Positions 25,026-32,515 of a stretch of DNA of 59,238 bases are shown here, piece by piece (position 1 is the stretch's first letter; each line of letters opens with the position of its first letter). The notes under the pieces are model-generated. The model was not told the origin of the DNA. It did no database searches and saw only the letters and a list, made by a program, of their open reading frames with translations. The stretch covers positions 1 through 59,238 of the forward strand of contig DVNK01000043.1 of the NCBI GenBank assembly GCA_018714445.1. The letters run 5' to 3'. Position numbers and translations under genes: made by a program. This stretch comes from Candidatus Fimadaptatus faecigallinarum. Its GTDB lineage: Bacteria; Bacillota; Clostridia; Christensenellales; Aristaeellaceae.

Positions 25026-25714
25026 TGGTTGACCTCAAACTTGTAGCCCACGCCGTACACGGTGCGCAGCGACCACGGCACGTTTTCCTGCGGGAGCTTC
25101 TGGCGAATGCGCTTTATGTGGGTGTCCACGGTGCGGGTGTCGCCGAAGAAGTCGTAGCCCCATACGCGTGAGAGTATCTGTTCGCGGTCGAACACCTGGC
25201 CGGGATGCGACGCCAGCAGGTGCAGTATCTCGACTTCCTTGGGGGTGCAGGGCAGTATCTTGTCATAGGAGCGGATTTCGTAGTTGTCCAGGTTAATTTC
25301 AAGCCCCGGGAAGCGCAGTGTGGACTTGTTTTCGTTGGTCTGCTCGTTCATGCGGCGCAGCACGGCCTTGATGCGGGCTATGACTTCGCGCGGCGAGAAG
25401 GGCTTGACTATGTAGTCATCGGCGCCCAGCTCCAGGCCCAGTATGCGGTCGATCTCCTCGCCCTTGGCGGTCAGCATTATTATCGGCAGCGAGGAGTCCT
25501 TGCGGATCTCGCGGCAGACGTCTATGCCGGACTTTTTGGGCATCATAAGGTCGAGCACCATGAGATCCGGGTGATCGGTTTCGACGTGTTTGAGGGCGTC
25601 CTCGCCGTCGTATGCGGAGGTATAGGGATAGCCCTCGTAGCTCAGGTAAAGGCCCAGCGACTCATGTACCACCGGGTCGTCATCGCAGATAAGTATATGT
25701 GGCAGCTTGTTCAT
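25022..25714 (-). CDS. OmpR/PhoB-family response regulator
   Basis: The 230-residue protein has a receiver domain with acidic pocket DDD (11-13), phospho-acceptor D55 in LMVLDLMMPKKSG, and K in MLTAKG. A winged-helix DNA-binding domain follows, with the RVWGYDFFGDTRTVDTHIKRIRQKL recognition region. It partners the kinase encoded 4 bp overlapping downstream. A minus-strand promoter (TTGATT, 16 bp, TATAAT) lies upstream at 25787-25814. Confidence 0.94.
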   Translation of the reverse strand: MNKLPHILICDDDPVVHESLGLYLSYEGYPYTSAYDGEDALKHVETDHPDLMVLDLMMPKKSGIDVCREIRKDSSLPIIMLTAKGEEIDRILGLELGADDYIVKPFSPREVIARIKAVLRRMNEQTNENKSTLRFPGLEINLDNYEIRSYDKILPCTPKEVEILHLLASHPGQVFDREQILSRVWGYDFFGDTRTVDTHIKRIRQKLPQENVPWSLRTVYGVGYKFEVNQ

Positions 25715-25786
25715 GTTGTAATGCCTCGCTTTCGATGTCCAAACTGTGCCATTGCGCGCCTTCCCGCGCGACAGCTTCTACAATAT

Positions 25787-25814
25787 ATTATACATTTTTC
25801 CAGTGCCAAATCAA
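25787..25814 (-). promoter_or_regulatory. Promoter of the two-component operon
   Basis: On the minus strand TTGATT (25809-25814) and a perfect TATAAT (25787-25792) are 16 bp apart. Confidence 0.6.
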
Positions 25815-25915
25815 TTGGTTTTTTGGTAATGTCATATAAGTTTCAAAATTGCATAAGCGCCGCCACAATGGGCAGAATTATATTGTGCCAAATTAACCGC
25901 AGGGAGGATGTCGAC

Positions 25916-26368
25916 ATGGAAAAGACCTCTACCAAGCCGCTGGATGTAAACTGCGAGCTGTTGATGGACGTGATATACGGCGCGAGCATGGGCGCAAGTG
26001 CCTGCCAGGCGCTGATGGGCAAGACGCGCGACGCCGAGATGCTGGGCTGCCTGAGCTCGCAGCTCGAGCAGTACAACGCGCTGTGCGCCCAGGCGCGCGC
26101 CGAGTTGAACGCGCGCGGCCAGCAGATGCCCAGCGTAGCGCTGGGCGAGACCGGACTGAAGCTGGGCGTGTTCATGAACACGCTGATAGACGACTCGCCC
26201 TCGCACATCGCCGAGATGATGATGGAGGGCGCGACGATGGGCATAATCGACGCCACGCGCGCCAAGAACCGCTGCTCGGCAGCCGACGCCCAGGTGACCG
26301 GCATGGCTCAACACCTTATCGACATAGAGCGCGGCAACATGGACGCCATGCAGAAGCGACTCAATTGA
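25916..26368 (+). CDS. Small ferritin-like helical bundle protein, uncharacterised
   Basis: The 150-residue protein is almost all helical, with methionine- and alanine-rich amphipathic helices. It contains repeated acid/His residues (QLEQYNAL, HIAEMMMEGATMG, QHLIDIERGNMDAM) reminiscent of DUF2383/DUF3231-type ferritin-like bundles. I cannot assign metal ligands or a reaction. The ATG at 25916 follows AGGGAGGATG. It is divergent from the two-component operon, and a perfect 14-bp hairpin follows it. Confidence 0.65.
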   Translation: MEKTSTKPLDVNCELLMDVIYGASMGASACQALMGKTRDAEMLGCLSSQLEQYNALCAQARAELNARGQQMPSVALGETGLKLGVFMNTLIDDSPSHIAEMMMEGATMGIIDATRAKNRCSAADAQVTGMAQHLIDIERGNMDAMQKRLN

Positions 26369-26397
26369 GCGGCGCGGCACAAGACCGCCGCACGGCG

Positions 26398-26440
26398 CAG
26401 GCGCCGGCAGCAGATCGCAAAGACCCGCTGCCGGCGCCTG
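26398..26440 (+). terminator. Perfect 14-bp hairpin after the helical bundle gene
   Basis: CAGGCGCCGGCAGC and its exact complement flank a 15-base loop. There is no clear T-run after it, so its terminator role is likely from position but not certain. Confidence 0.45.
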
Positions 26441-26519
26441 TCGTGTTGCGCCGCGCTTTTGACGGATTTGCGCCCGAGTATTGCCCGGCGCGCGTAATCC
26501 AACCTTAACCGCCAGACAG

Positions 26520-26548
26520 TTGGAAATGCCCAAGACCGGTGGCATAAT
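26520..26548 (+). promoter_or_regulatory. Promoter of the polA operon
   Basis: TTGGAA (26520-26525) and CATAAT (26543-26548) are 17 bp apart, about 70 bp before polA. Confidence 0.55.
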
Positions 26549-26618
26549 ATAGATAATTATATGTGCCCAGGCGCGTGCGGCACTCCGGCGCGCGGGCCGG
26601 ACGGCATGGAGGTAGGAT

Positions 26619-29405
26619 ATGAGCGACCTGTTTATGCTGCTGGACGGCAATAACCTCATGTACCGGGCCTTTCACGCGCTGCCGCTGATGGACAGCCGCC
26701 CCGAGGACATGCGCGATGCGCCGGTGGATGGCGAAAAGTATATATACACAAACGCGCTGCACGGATTTTTGCTGATGCTGTTCAAGGTGCTGGAGGATTA
26801 CCAGCCGCGCTGGATCTGCGCTGCGTTCGACGACCACGGCCCGACGTTCAGACACGAGCAGTATACCGACTATAAAGCCGGACGCAAGCCCACGCCCGAC
26901 GAGCTGCGCCCGCAGATGCAGGCGGTACGCGCGCTGCTGCCCGAGCTGGGCGTGAGCGTAGCGCACAAGCAAGGCTATGAGGCCGACGACGTAATGGGCA
27001 CGCTGAGCCTGAAGGCGCGCGACCGCGGCGTGCGCACGCTGATAGTGTCGGGCGACCGCGACATACTGCAACTCACCGACGAGACGGTAAATGTGCTCTA
27101 TATAAAGCAGGGCATACGCGACACGGTGCTGTATGATCCGGCCGAGATAGAGCGGCGCTATGGCATACCTGCGCCGCGCATAGCCGATATGAAGGGCCTG
27201 ATGGGCGATGCCAGCGACAACATACCCGGCGTGCCGGGCGTGGGTGAAAAGACCGCGCTCAAGCTGATCAAGGAGTACGGCGCGCTTGAGGACGTGCTTG
27301 AACATGCCGACGCGATAAAGGGCAAGCTGGGCGAAAAGCTGCGCCAGTACCGCGAGCAGGCTGATTTTTCAAAGCAGTTGGCTACGATAGACCGCGATGC
27401 GCCGCTCGAGCTGGATCTGGACGAGTGCGCGCTGTTTGAGGGCGGCGCGGACAAATGGACCGAGCCGCGCGACGGCGACGTGTTGCCGCTGGATGTGAGT
27501 GCGGCGGGGCGGGAACAGCTGGAGCGCTATGGGCTGCATGCGGCACTGCGCCGGCTGCGCGCGGATGGACAGGCGGTGAAGCCGGCGCAGGCGAGGCAGC
27601 GCACGCGGATGCAGGTAAAGGATGCCGACGCGTGGCGCGCGGCGGTAGCGGGGCTTAATATGCCTGCGGCGGTTTGCCTGGAGGATGTGAACGGCGGCTG
27701 GCGACTCAGCGCGGCCGATGGGCAAAGCGAGATTGTGTTTGACTCGCCGGTCAGCGAGGTGCCGGAATTCGACCTGGTGGGTCTGGCCGAGATGACCGAC
27801 GAGCAGCGCGCGCATATCGCCAGCGGCCAGCCGGTTGAGCCGCCCGACTGCGTGCTGCCGGCGGGGCGGTACATATCCCATGACATAAAGCGCATGTGGC
27901 ACGCTGGTTTTGCCGTCGACTTTGAGTATGACACGATGCTGGGCGCGTATCTGCTGGACTCGGGCGCGTCGGGCAAGTTCACGTTGCAGTCGCTGCGCGA
28001 GGCGGCGCATGTGCCTGCGGAGCTGAGCGCGGCGGCGGCGGTGTACGATCTGGCGGCCAGTCAGCGCGCGCGCATGGAGCGCGAAGGCTCGCTGTCGCTC
28101 TACCTGAGCACCGAACTGCCGTTTGCGCGCGTGCTGATGGAGATGGAAAAGCAGGGCTTTGAGATAGACTGCGCCGAGCTCAGGCGGCTGGGCGACATAT
28201 TTTCTGCGCACATTGCCGAGCTGGAGCGCAACATTTACCACCTGGCCGACGTCGAAGCGGCGGGGAGATTTCCGCCGGGCGAGTTTGACGGCGTGAATCT
28301 GATGTCGCCCAAGCAGCTGGGCGAGATGCTGTTTGACAAGCTGGAGCTGCGCATAGGCGGCGCGCGGCCGCGCAAGACCCAGCGCGGCTACTCGACCGAC
28401 GCCGAGACGCTGGAGGCGCTGGCCGAGGAACATGAGCTGGCCCGCGCGATACTGGACTACCGCAAGTACACAAAGCTCCAGAGCACATACATACAGGGGT
28501 TGCTCAGGCAGGTCGTGCCCGACGCGCAGGGCGATACCGGCCGCATATACACCTCGTTCGACCAGGTGGCCACGGCGACCGGGCGCATATCGTCGCTTGA
28601 GCCGAACCTTCAGAACATACCGGTGCGCACCGAGCTGGGCCGTGAGATACGCGGCGCGTTCATAGCGCGCCAGGATGGCGTGGACGGCGAAAAGTGGGTG
28701 CTGCTGGACGGGGACTACTCGCAGATAGAGCTGCGGGTGCTGGCGCACATGGCCGAGCATGGCCGGCCCGAGGGCGAGCGTGCGATGCAGCGCGCGTTTC
28801 TGAGCGGGCTGGACATACATACGGCGACGGCGGGCGAGGTGTTTGGCGCGGCGTACGACGAGGTGACGCGCGAACAGCGTTCGGCCGCCAAGGCGGTCAA
28901 CTTTGGCATAGTCTATGGCATAAGCGACTTTGGGCTGGCGCGCAATCTGGGCATAAGCCGCGCGCGCGCCAAGGAGTACATAGACAGATACAAGGAGCGC
29001 TATCCGGGCATACGCGAGTTCATGGACGCGCAGGTGCGCCAGGGCTACGAGAAGGGGTATGTTACGACGCTGATGGGCCGGCGCAGGTATTTGCCGCAGC
29101 TGAAGTCGTCCAACTACAACCTGCGTTCGTTTGGCGAGCGCGCGGCCATGAATTCGCCGATACAGGGCACGGCGGCGGACATAATAAAGCTGGCCATGGT
29201 AAAACTTGCGGCGGCGCTGCGGGACGGCGGATTGCGCGCAAGGCTGATATTGCAGGTGCATGACGAGATCATCATAGAGGCGCCTGAGTGCGAGGCTGAG
29301 CGCGTTATGGCCATAATGCGCGAACAGATGGCCGGCGCGGCCCAACTGGATGTGCCGCTGGAGGTAGACATATCCAGCGGGCGCAGCTGGATGGACTGCA
29401 AATAG
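26619..29405 (+). CDS. polA: DNA polymerase I
   Basis: The 928-residue polymerase has an N-terminal 5'-3' exonuclease (LLDGNNLMYRAFHALP, then AAFDDHGPTFRHEQYTDYKAGR, and GLMGDASDNIPGVPGVGEKTA). The middle proofreading-type domain lacks the paired acidic DxE residues, so 3'-5' exonuclease is probably inactive, as in many Bacillota. The polymerase domain has DYSQIELRVLAHM (motif A), RSAAKAVNFGIVYGIS (motif B) and LQVHDEIIIE (motif C). It serves lagging-strand primer removal and repair. The ATG follows GGAGGTAGGAT. It heads a run of six genes in one direction. Confidence 0.96.
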   Translation: MSDLFMLLDGNNLMYRAFHALPLMDSRPEDMRDAPVDGEKYIYTNALHGFLLMLFKVLEDYQPRWICAAFDDHGPTFRHEQYTDYKAGRKPTPDELRPQMQAVRALLPELGVSVAHKQGYEADDVMGTLSLKARDRGVRTLIVSGDRDILQLTDETVNVLYIKQGIRDTVLYDPAEIERRYGIPAPRIADMKGLMGDASDNIPGVPGVGEKTALKLIKEYGALEDVLEHADAIKGKLGEKLRQYREQADFSKQLATIDRDAPLELDLDECALFEGGADKWTEPRDGDVLPLDVSAAGREQLERYGLHAALRRLRADGQAVKPAQARQRTRMQVKDADAWRAAVAGLNMPAAVCLEDVNGGWRLSAADGQSEIVFDSPVSEVPEFDLVGLAEMTDEQRAHIASGQPVEPPDCVLPAGRYISHDIKRMWHAGFAVDFEYDTMLGAYLLDSGASGKFTLQSLREAAHVPAELSAAAAVYDLAASQRARMEREGSLSLYLSTELPFARVLMEMEKQGFEIDCAELRRLGDIFSAHIAELERNIYHLADVEAAGRFPPGEFDGVNLMSPKQLGEMLFDKLELRIGGARPRKTQRGYSTDAETLEALAEEHELARAILDYRKYTKLQSTYIQGLLRQVVPDAQGDTGRIYTSFDQVATATGRISSLEPNLQNIPVRTELGREIRGAFIARQDGVDGEKWVLLDGDYSQIELRVLAHMAEHGRPEGERAMQRAFLSGLDIHTATAGEVFGAAYDEVTREQRSAAKAVNFGIVYGISDFGLARNLGISRARAKEYIDRYKERYPGIREFMDAQVRQGYEKGYVTTLMGRRRYLPQLKSSNYNLRSFGERAAMNSPIQGTAADIIKLAMVKLAAALRDGGLRARLILQVHDEIIIEAPECEAERVMAIMREQMAGAAQLDVPLEVDISSGRSWMDCK

Positions 29406-29432
29406 CGCATCGAGAATGGCGGAGGATCGGTT

Positions 29433-30089
29433 ATGGCGGGAGCTAAAAATGGTTCTATATGGGTACTGGGGCTGACAGGCGGCATAGCGTGCGGCAAGAG
29501 CTCGGCGTCGACGTTTCTGGCGGGGCTGGGCGCGCATATAATAGATGCGGATCGCATAAGCCGTGCGGTGACTGCGCCTGGCGGCGCGGCGTTGCCCGCG
29601 ATTGAGCGCGAATTTGGGCCGGCGGTGTTTTCAGACGGCGTGCTCAACCGGCGAGAGCTGGGCCAGCGCGTGTTTGCCAACGACGCGCTGCGCCGCCGTT
29701 TGGAGGCGATCATCCATCCGCTGGTGCAGCAGCAGACGCTCAATGACATACGCGAACTGGAGGCGTCCGGCGCGGCATGCGCGGTGCTGGATGTGCCGCT
29801 GCTGTACGAGACCGGCATGGACGTGCTGTGCGACGAGGTGTGGCTCATGGCGGTGCCGCCCGAGGAGCAGCTGCGCCGCGTGATGGAGCGCGACGGCCTG
29901 AGCGAGGCTCAGGCGCTCAGCCGCATCAATTCGCAGATGCCGCTGGAGCAGAAGCAGGCGCTCTGCGACCGGGTCATATGGACTAACCACAGTATACAGG
30001 CGACGCAGCGCGAGCTGGAAGCGCTCTGGCAGCTGTGGAGCAAAAAGGTGGAAAAAAGTGGAAAGGTATACAAGTCGGATGCAAGGTGA
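29433..30089 (+). CDS. coaE: Dephospho-CoA kinase
   Basis: The 218-residue kinase performs the last step of coenzyme A synthesis. It has a P-loop GLTGGIACGKSSAS, the family DADRISRAV, LRRRLEAIIHPLVQ, and LDVPLLYETGMD near residue 120. The length is standard. It starts 27 bp after polA with GGAGGATCGG, a neighbour order common in Clostridia. Its 3' end overlaps the next gene by 32 bp if the latter starts at GTG 30058. Confidence 0.94.
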   Translation: MAGAKNGSIWVLGLTGGIACGKSSASTFLAGLGAHIIDADRISRAVTAPGGAALPAIEREFGPAVFSDGVLNRRELGQRVFANDALRRRLEAIIHPLVQQQTLNDIRELEASGAACAVLDVPLLYETGMDVLCDEVWLMAVPPEEQLRRVMERDGLSEAQALSRINSQMPLEQKQALCDRVIWTNHSIQATQRELEALWQLWSKKVEKSGKVYKSDAR

Positions 30090-30789
30090 CAGGCCAAGTA
30101 GAACCGCGGGACGCGCGCGGACGCAGTCGACGCGGCGCAGCAGTTCGTTGGCGCGCGAGCGCGAACGCAGGCGTCAGCGCAGACAGCGCCGCAACATGTT
30201 GATGGTATGTGGACTGTGCATCGTGCTGATAGGCATAATCGGGCTGTACTACATGACGGACTTTCTGGACTGGGCCAAGGTGCGCAATTACCCGCTGGAA
30301 TACGAGGACATAATCGACGAATACTCCGCCGAATATCAGCTTGATCCGGCGCTGGTATGCGCGGTCATATATGCCGAGAGCGGCTTCAGGTCCGACGCGG
30401 TGTCGGTGGACGGCGCGCGGGGCGTAATGCAGATAATGCCCGAGACCGGCGAGTGGATCGCATCCAAGCTGGGCGAATCCGACTTCACGGTGGAGCGCCT
30501 GTTCGAACCGGAACTGAATATACGGTATGGCTGTTGGTTTTTGAATTATCTGTTCTACCGGTTCTCAGGCGACTCACAGAAGGCACTGGCGGCGTACAAC
30601 GCCGGACAGGGCAATGTAGACAGCTGGCTTGCGCGTCCCGAGTGCTCGCCGGACGGCGTGACGCTGGAGTACATACCGGTGCGCGAGACGCGCAACTACG
30701 TAAAGAAGGTCAAAGCGGCGCACGACGTATACCTGGAGCTTTACTATTCCGACCGCATGGCCGATCAGACGGCGCCGGCTGCGGCGTGA
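30058..30789 (+). CDS. Membrane-anchored lytic transglycosylase (SLT domain)
   Basis: The 243-residue protein has a very basic N terminus, one membrane anchor (about 46-66), then an SLT/goose-lysozyme-like domain. The catalytic glutamate is in AVIYAESGFRSDA; GARGVMQIMPETGEWIA and ALAAYNAGQGNVDSWL are the other family motifs. It cleaves peptidoglycan outside the membrane. The start is either GTG 30058 (after AGGTGG, overlapping coaE) or ATG 30079. The basic head resembles a cytoplasmic positive-inside segment. Confidence 0.9.
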   Translation: MERYTSRMQGDRPSRTAGRARTQSTRRSSSLARERERRRQRRQRRNMLMVCGLCIVLIGIIGLYYMTDFLDWAKVRNYPLEYEDIIDEYSAEYQLDPALVCAVIYAESGFRSDAVSVDGARGVMQIMPETGEWIASKLGESDFTVERLFEPELNIRYGCWFLNYLFYRFSGDSQKALAAYNAGQGNVDSWLARPECSPDGVTLEYIPVRETRNYVKKVKAAHDVYLELYYSDRMADQTAPAAA

Positions 30790-30943
30790 CCGGACGCTGG
30801 GCCGACGGGTATTGCATGTATGTCGACGGCGGCTGCGCGCTTTACAGTTTGAAGGCGCGCACGCCGCGTGAAGCTGCGTATTACCGGCTAGATGCCGGAT
30901 GCATTCTTGACACATGAGCCGCACGGGCGGCGGAGAGGCGCAA

Positions 30944-32497
30944 ATGAAAAGGATAATGCTTATGGCGTTGTGCGCGCTTATGGTGTGCACGCTGGTGTGC
31001 GCGGGGGCCGGGGCGGAGGAGTGGACGGCGTCGTTCATAGCGGCGATGGTCACGGACACATCGACGCTGTTCAACCCCCTGTCGGCTACCAATCGCGACG
31101 TGATATCGGCCGACATGCTGGTGTACGAGAGCCTGATAGAGCTGGACGATACCGGCAAGCCGACGACCTGTCTGTCCACGAGCTGGACTGCCGAGGATGG
31201 GGGCTGGACCTGGTATTTCTCGATACGCGAGGGCGTACTGTTTCACAATGGCGCCGAGCTGACCGCCGCGGACGTGGTGGCGACGCTCAACTACATACTG
31301 ACCAATAACTGCGGCGTGTGGGCGCAACCGCTGAGCGCAATGGTGGAGTCGTGCGAGGCTACCGATGAATACACGCTCAAGGTCACCGCACGCACTCCCA
31401 GCTACGGGCTGTTGTATGCGATGACGTTCCCGGTGGTGCCGGCGAGCGAGCTGAGCCTGGCGTTGCCGTCGGGAACGGGGCCGTATCGGGTCGTGCAGGC
31501 GTCGGCGGGGTCGCTGATGCGGCTGGAGCGCAATGACAACTGGTGGAAGCGCGCGCCCACGCTGGACACGATCGAGATACGCAATTTTGCCAATTTTGAT
31601 TCGGCGCTGGGCCAGCTGGACATAAAGGCGGTGGACGCCGTGGCGACGCGTTCGACGGCGGCGGCGCGATTCCGTGGCGTGAACGCGTACAGCGTGACCG
31701 ACTATGTGACGCGGCAGCTTGAGTGCTTGGTGCCCAATCTGGACAGCGATAGCCCGGTCAGCGACCTGAACGTGCGCAAGGCGATCATGCAGGCGCTGGA
31801 CAAGCAGGCGCTGATAGACAATGTGTACCTGGCGATGGCGACGCAGGCGGACGCATGCGTGGCGCCGGGCAATTGGCTGTACGAGCCGCTGGCCGAGGTG
31901 TATGACACCGACGAGGAAGGCGCGCGCGCCTATCTGGCGGCGGCGGGCTGGACGGATGTCGATGAAGACGACATACTCGAAAAGCAGCGCGCCAATGAGT
32001 CCTATGCGCAGCTGGACATAAAGCTGATAACTTATGAGGAGCCCGATTTCCCGGCGCGTCAGGATGCCGCCACTCTGATAGCAGAGCAGCTCAGCGCAGT
32101 GGGCTTTAACGTCAGCATAGAAGTCATGGAGCAGCAGGAACTGCTCGACGCCATCGATAAAGGCGATTATGACCTGGCGCTGGTGGGGTATTATCTGAGC
32201 ATGGTGCCGGATTACACATTCATGCTGGGCAGCGACGGCGATTCGAATCTGAACGGCTATTCGTCCGAGGCGATGGACGACGCGCTCAGCGAGGCCATGA
32301 CCTCGGTAGCCGAGGGCGATTTCCAGAGCGCGATCAACCGCGTGCAGACGATTGTAGCGCAGGATCTGCCGGTGCTGTCGCTGTACTTCAGGGGCGGTTC
32401 GCTGGTAAGTCACATGGACATGAGCGGGCTGGAAGGTCTGAGCGAGCTCAACACATACAATGGCCTTGAGTACTGGCAGGGACCGACGCTCGAGTGA
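30944..32497 (+). CDS. Peptide/nickel-type ABC transporter substrate-binding protein (SBP_bac_5)
   Basis: The 517-residue protein has a signal peptide and the SBP family 5 fold: ISADMLVYESLIELDDTGKP, then WTWYFSIREGVLFHNGAELTAADVVATLNYI, and later DLNVRKAIMQALDKQALID. These usually bind oligopeptides or nickel. No permease or ATPase gene is nearby, so it is an orphan; cysteines around residues 9-19 do not form a canonical lipobox. The ATG at 30944 follows GGAGAGGC. It sits in the middle of a housekeeping run between a peptidoglycan hydrolase and dxs. Confidence 0.88.
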   Translation: MKRIMLMALCALMVCTLVCAGAGAEEWTASFIAAMVTDTSTLFNPLSATNRDVISADMLVYESLIELDDTGKPTTCLSTSWTAEDGGWTWYFSIREGVLFHNGAELTAADVVATLNYILTNNCGVWAQPLSAMVESCEATDEYTLKVTARTPSYGLLYAMTFPVVPASELSLALPSGTGPYRVVQASAGSLMRLERNDNWWKRAPTLDTIEIRNFANFDSALGQLDIKAVDAVATRSTAAARFRGVNAYSVTDYVTRQLECLVPNLDSDSPVSDLNVRKAIMQALDKQALIDNVYLAMATQADACVAPGNWLYEPLAEVYDTDEEGARAYLAAAGWTDVDEDDILEKQRANESYAQLDIKLITYEEPDFPARQDAATLIAEQLSAVGFNVSIEVMEQQELLDAIDKGDYDLALVGYYLSMVPDYTFMLGSDGDSNLNGYSSEAMDDALSEAMTSVAEGDFQSAINRVQTIVAQDLPVLSLYFRGGSLVSHMDMSGLEGLSELNTYNGLEYWQGPTLE

Positions 32498-32515
32498 GCC
32501 AACGCGGAGGTAATT

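Noticed and set aside
27369-29537. 722-codon open frame on the minus strand opposite polA
   Set aside because: Arginine/histidine-rich composition typical of GC-driven shadow frames; polA is unmistakable on the other strand.
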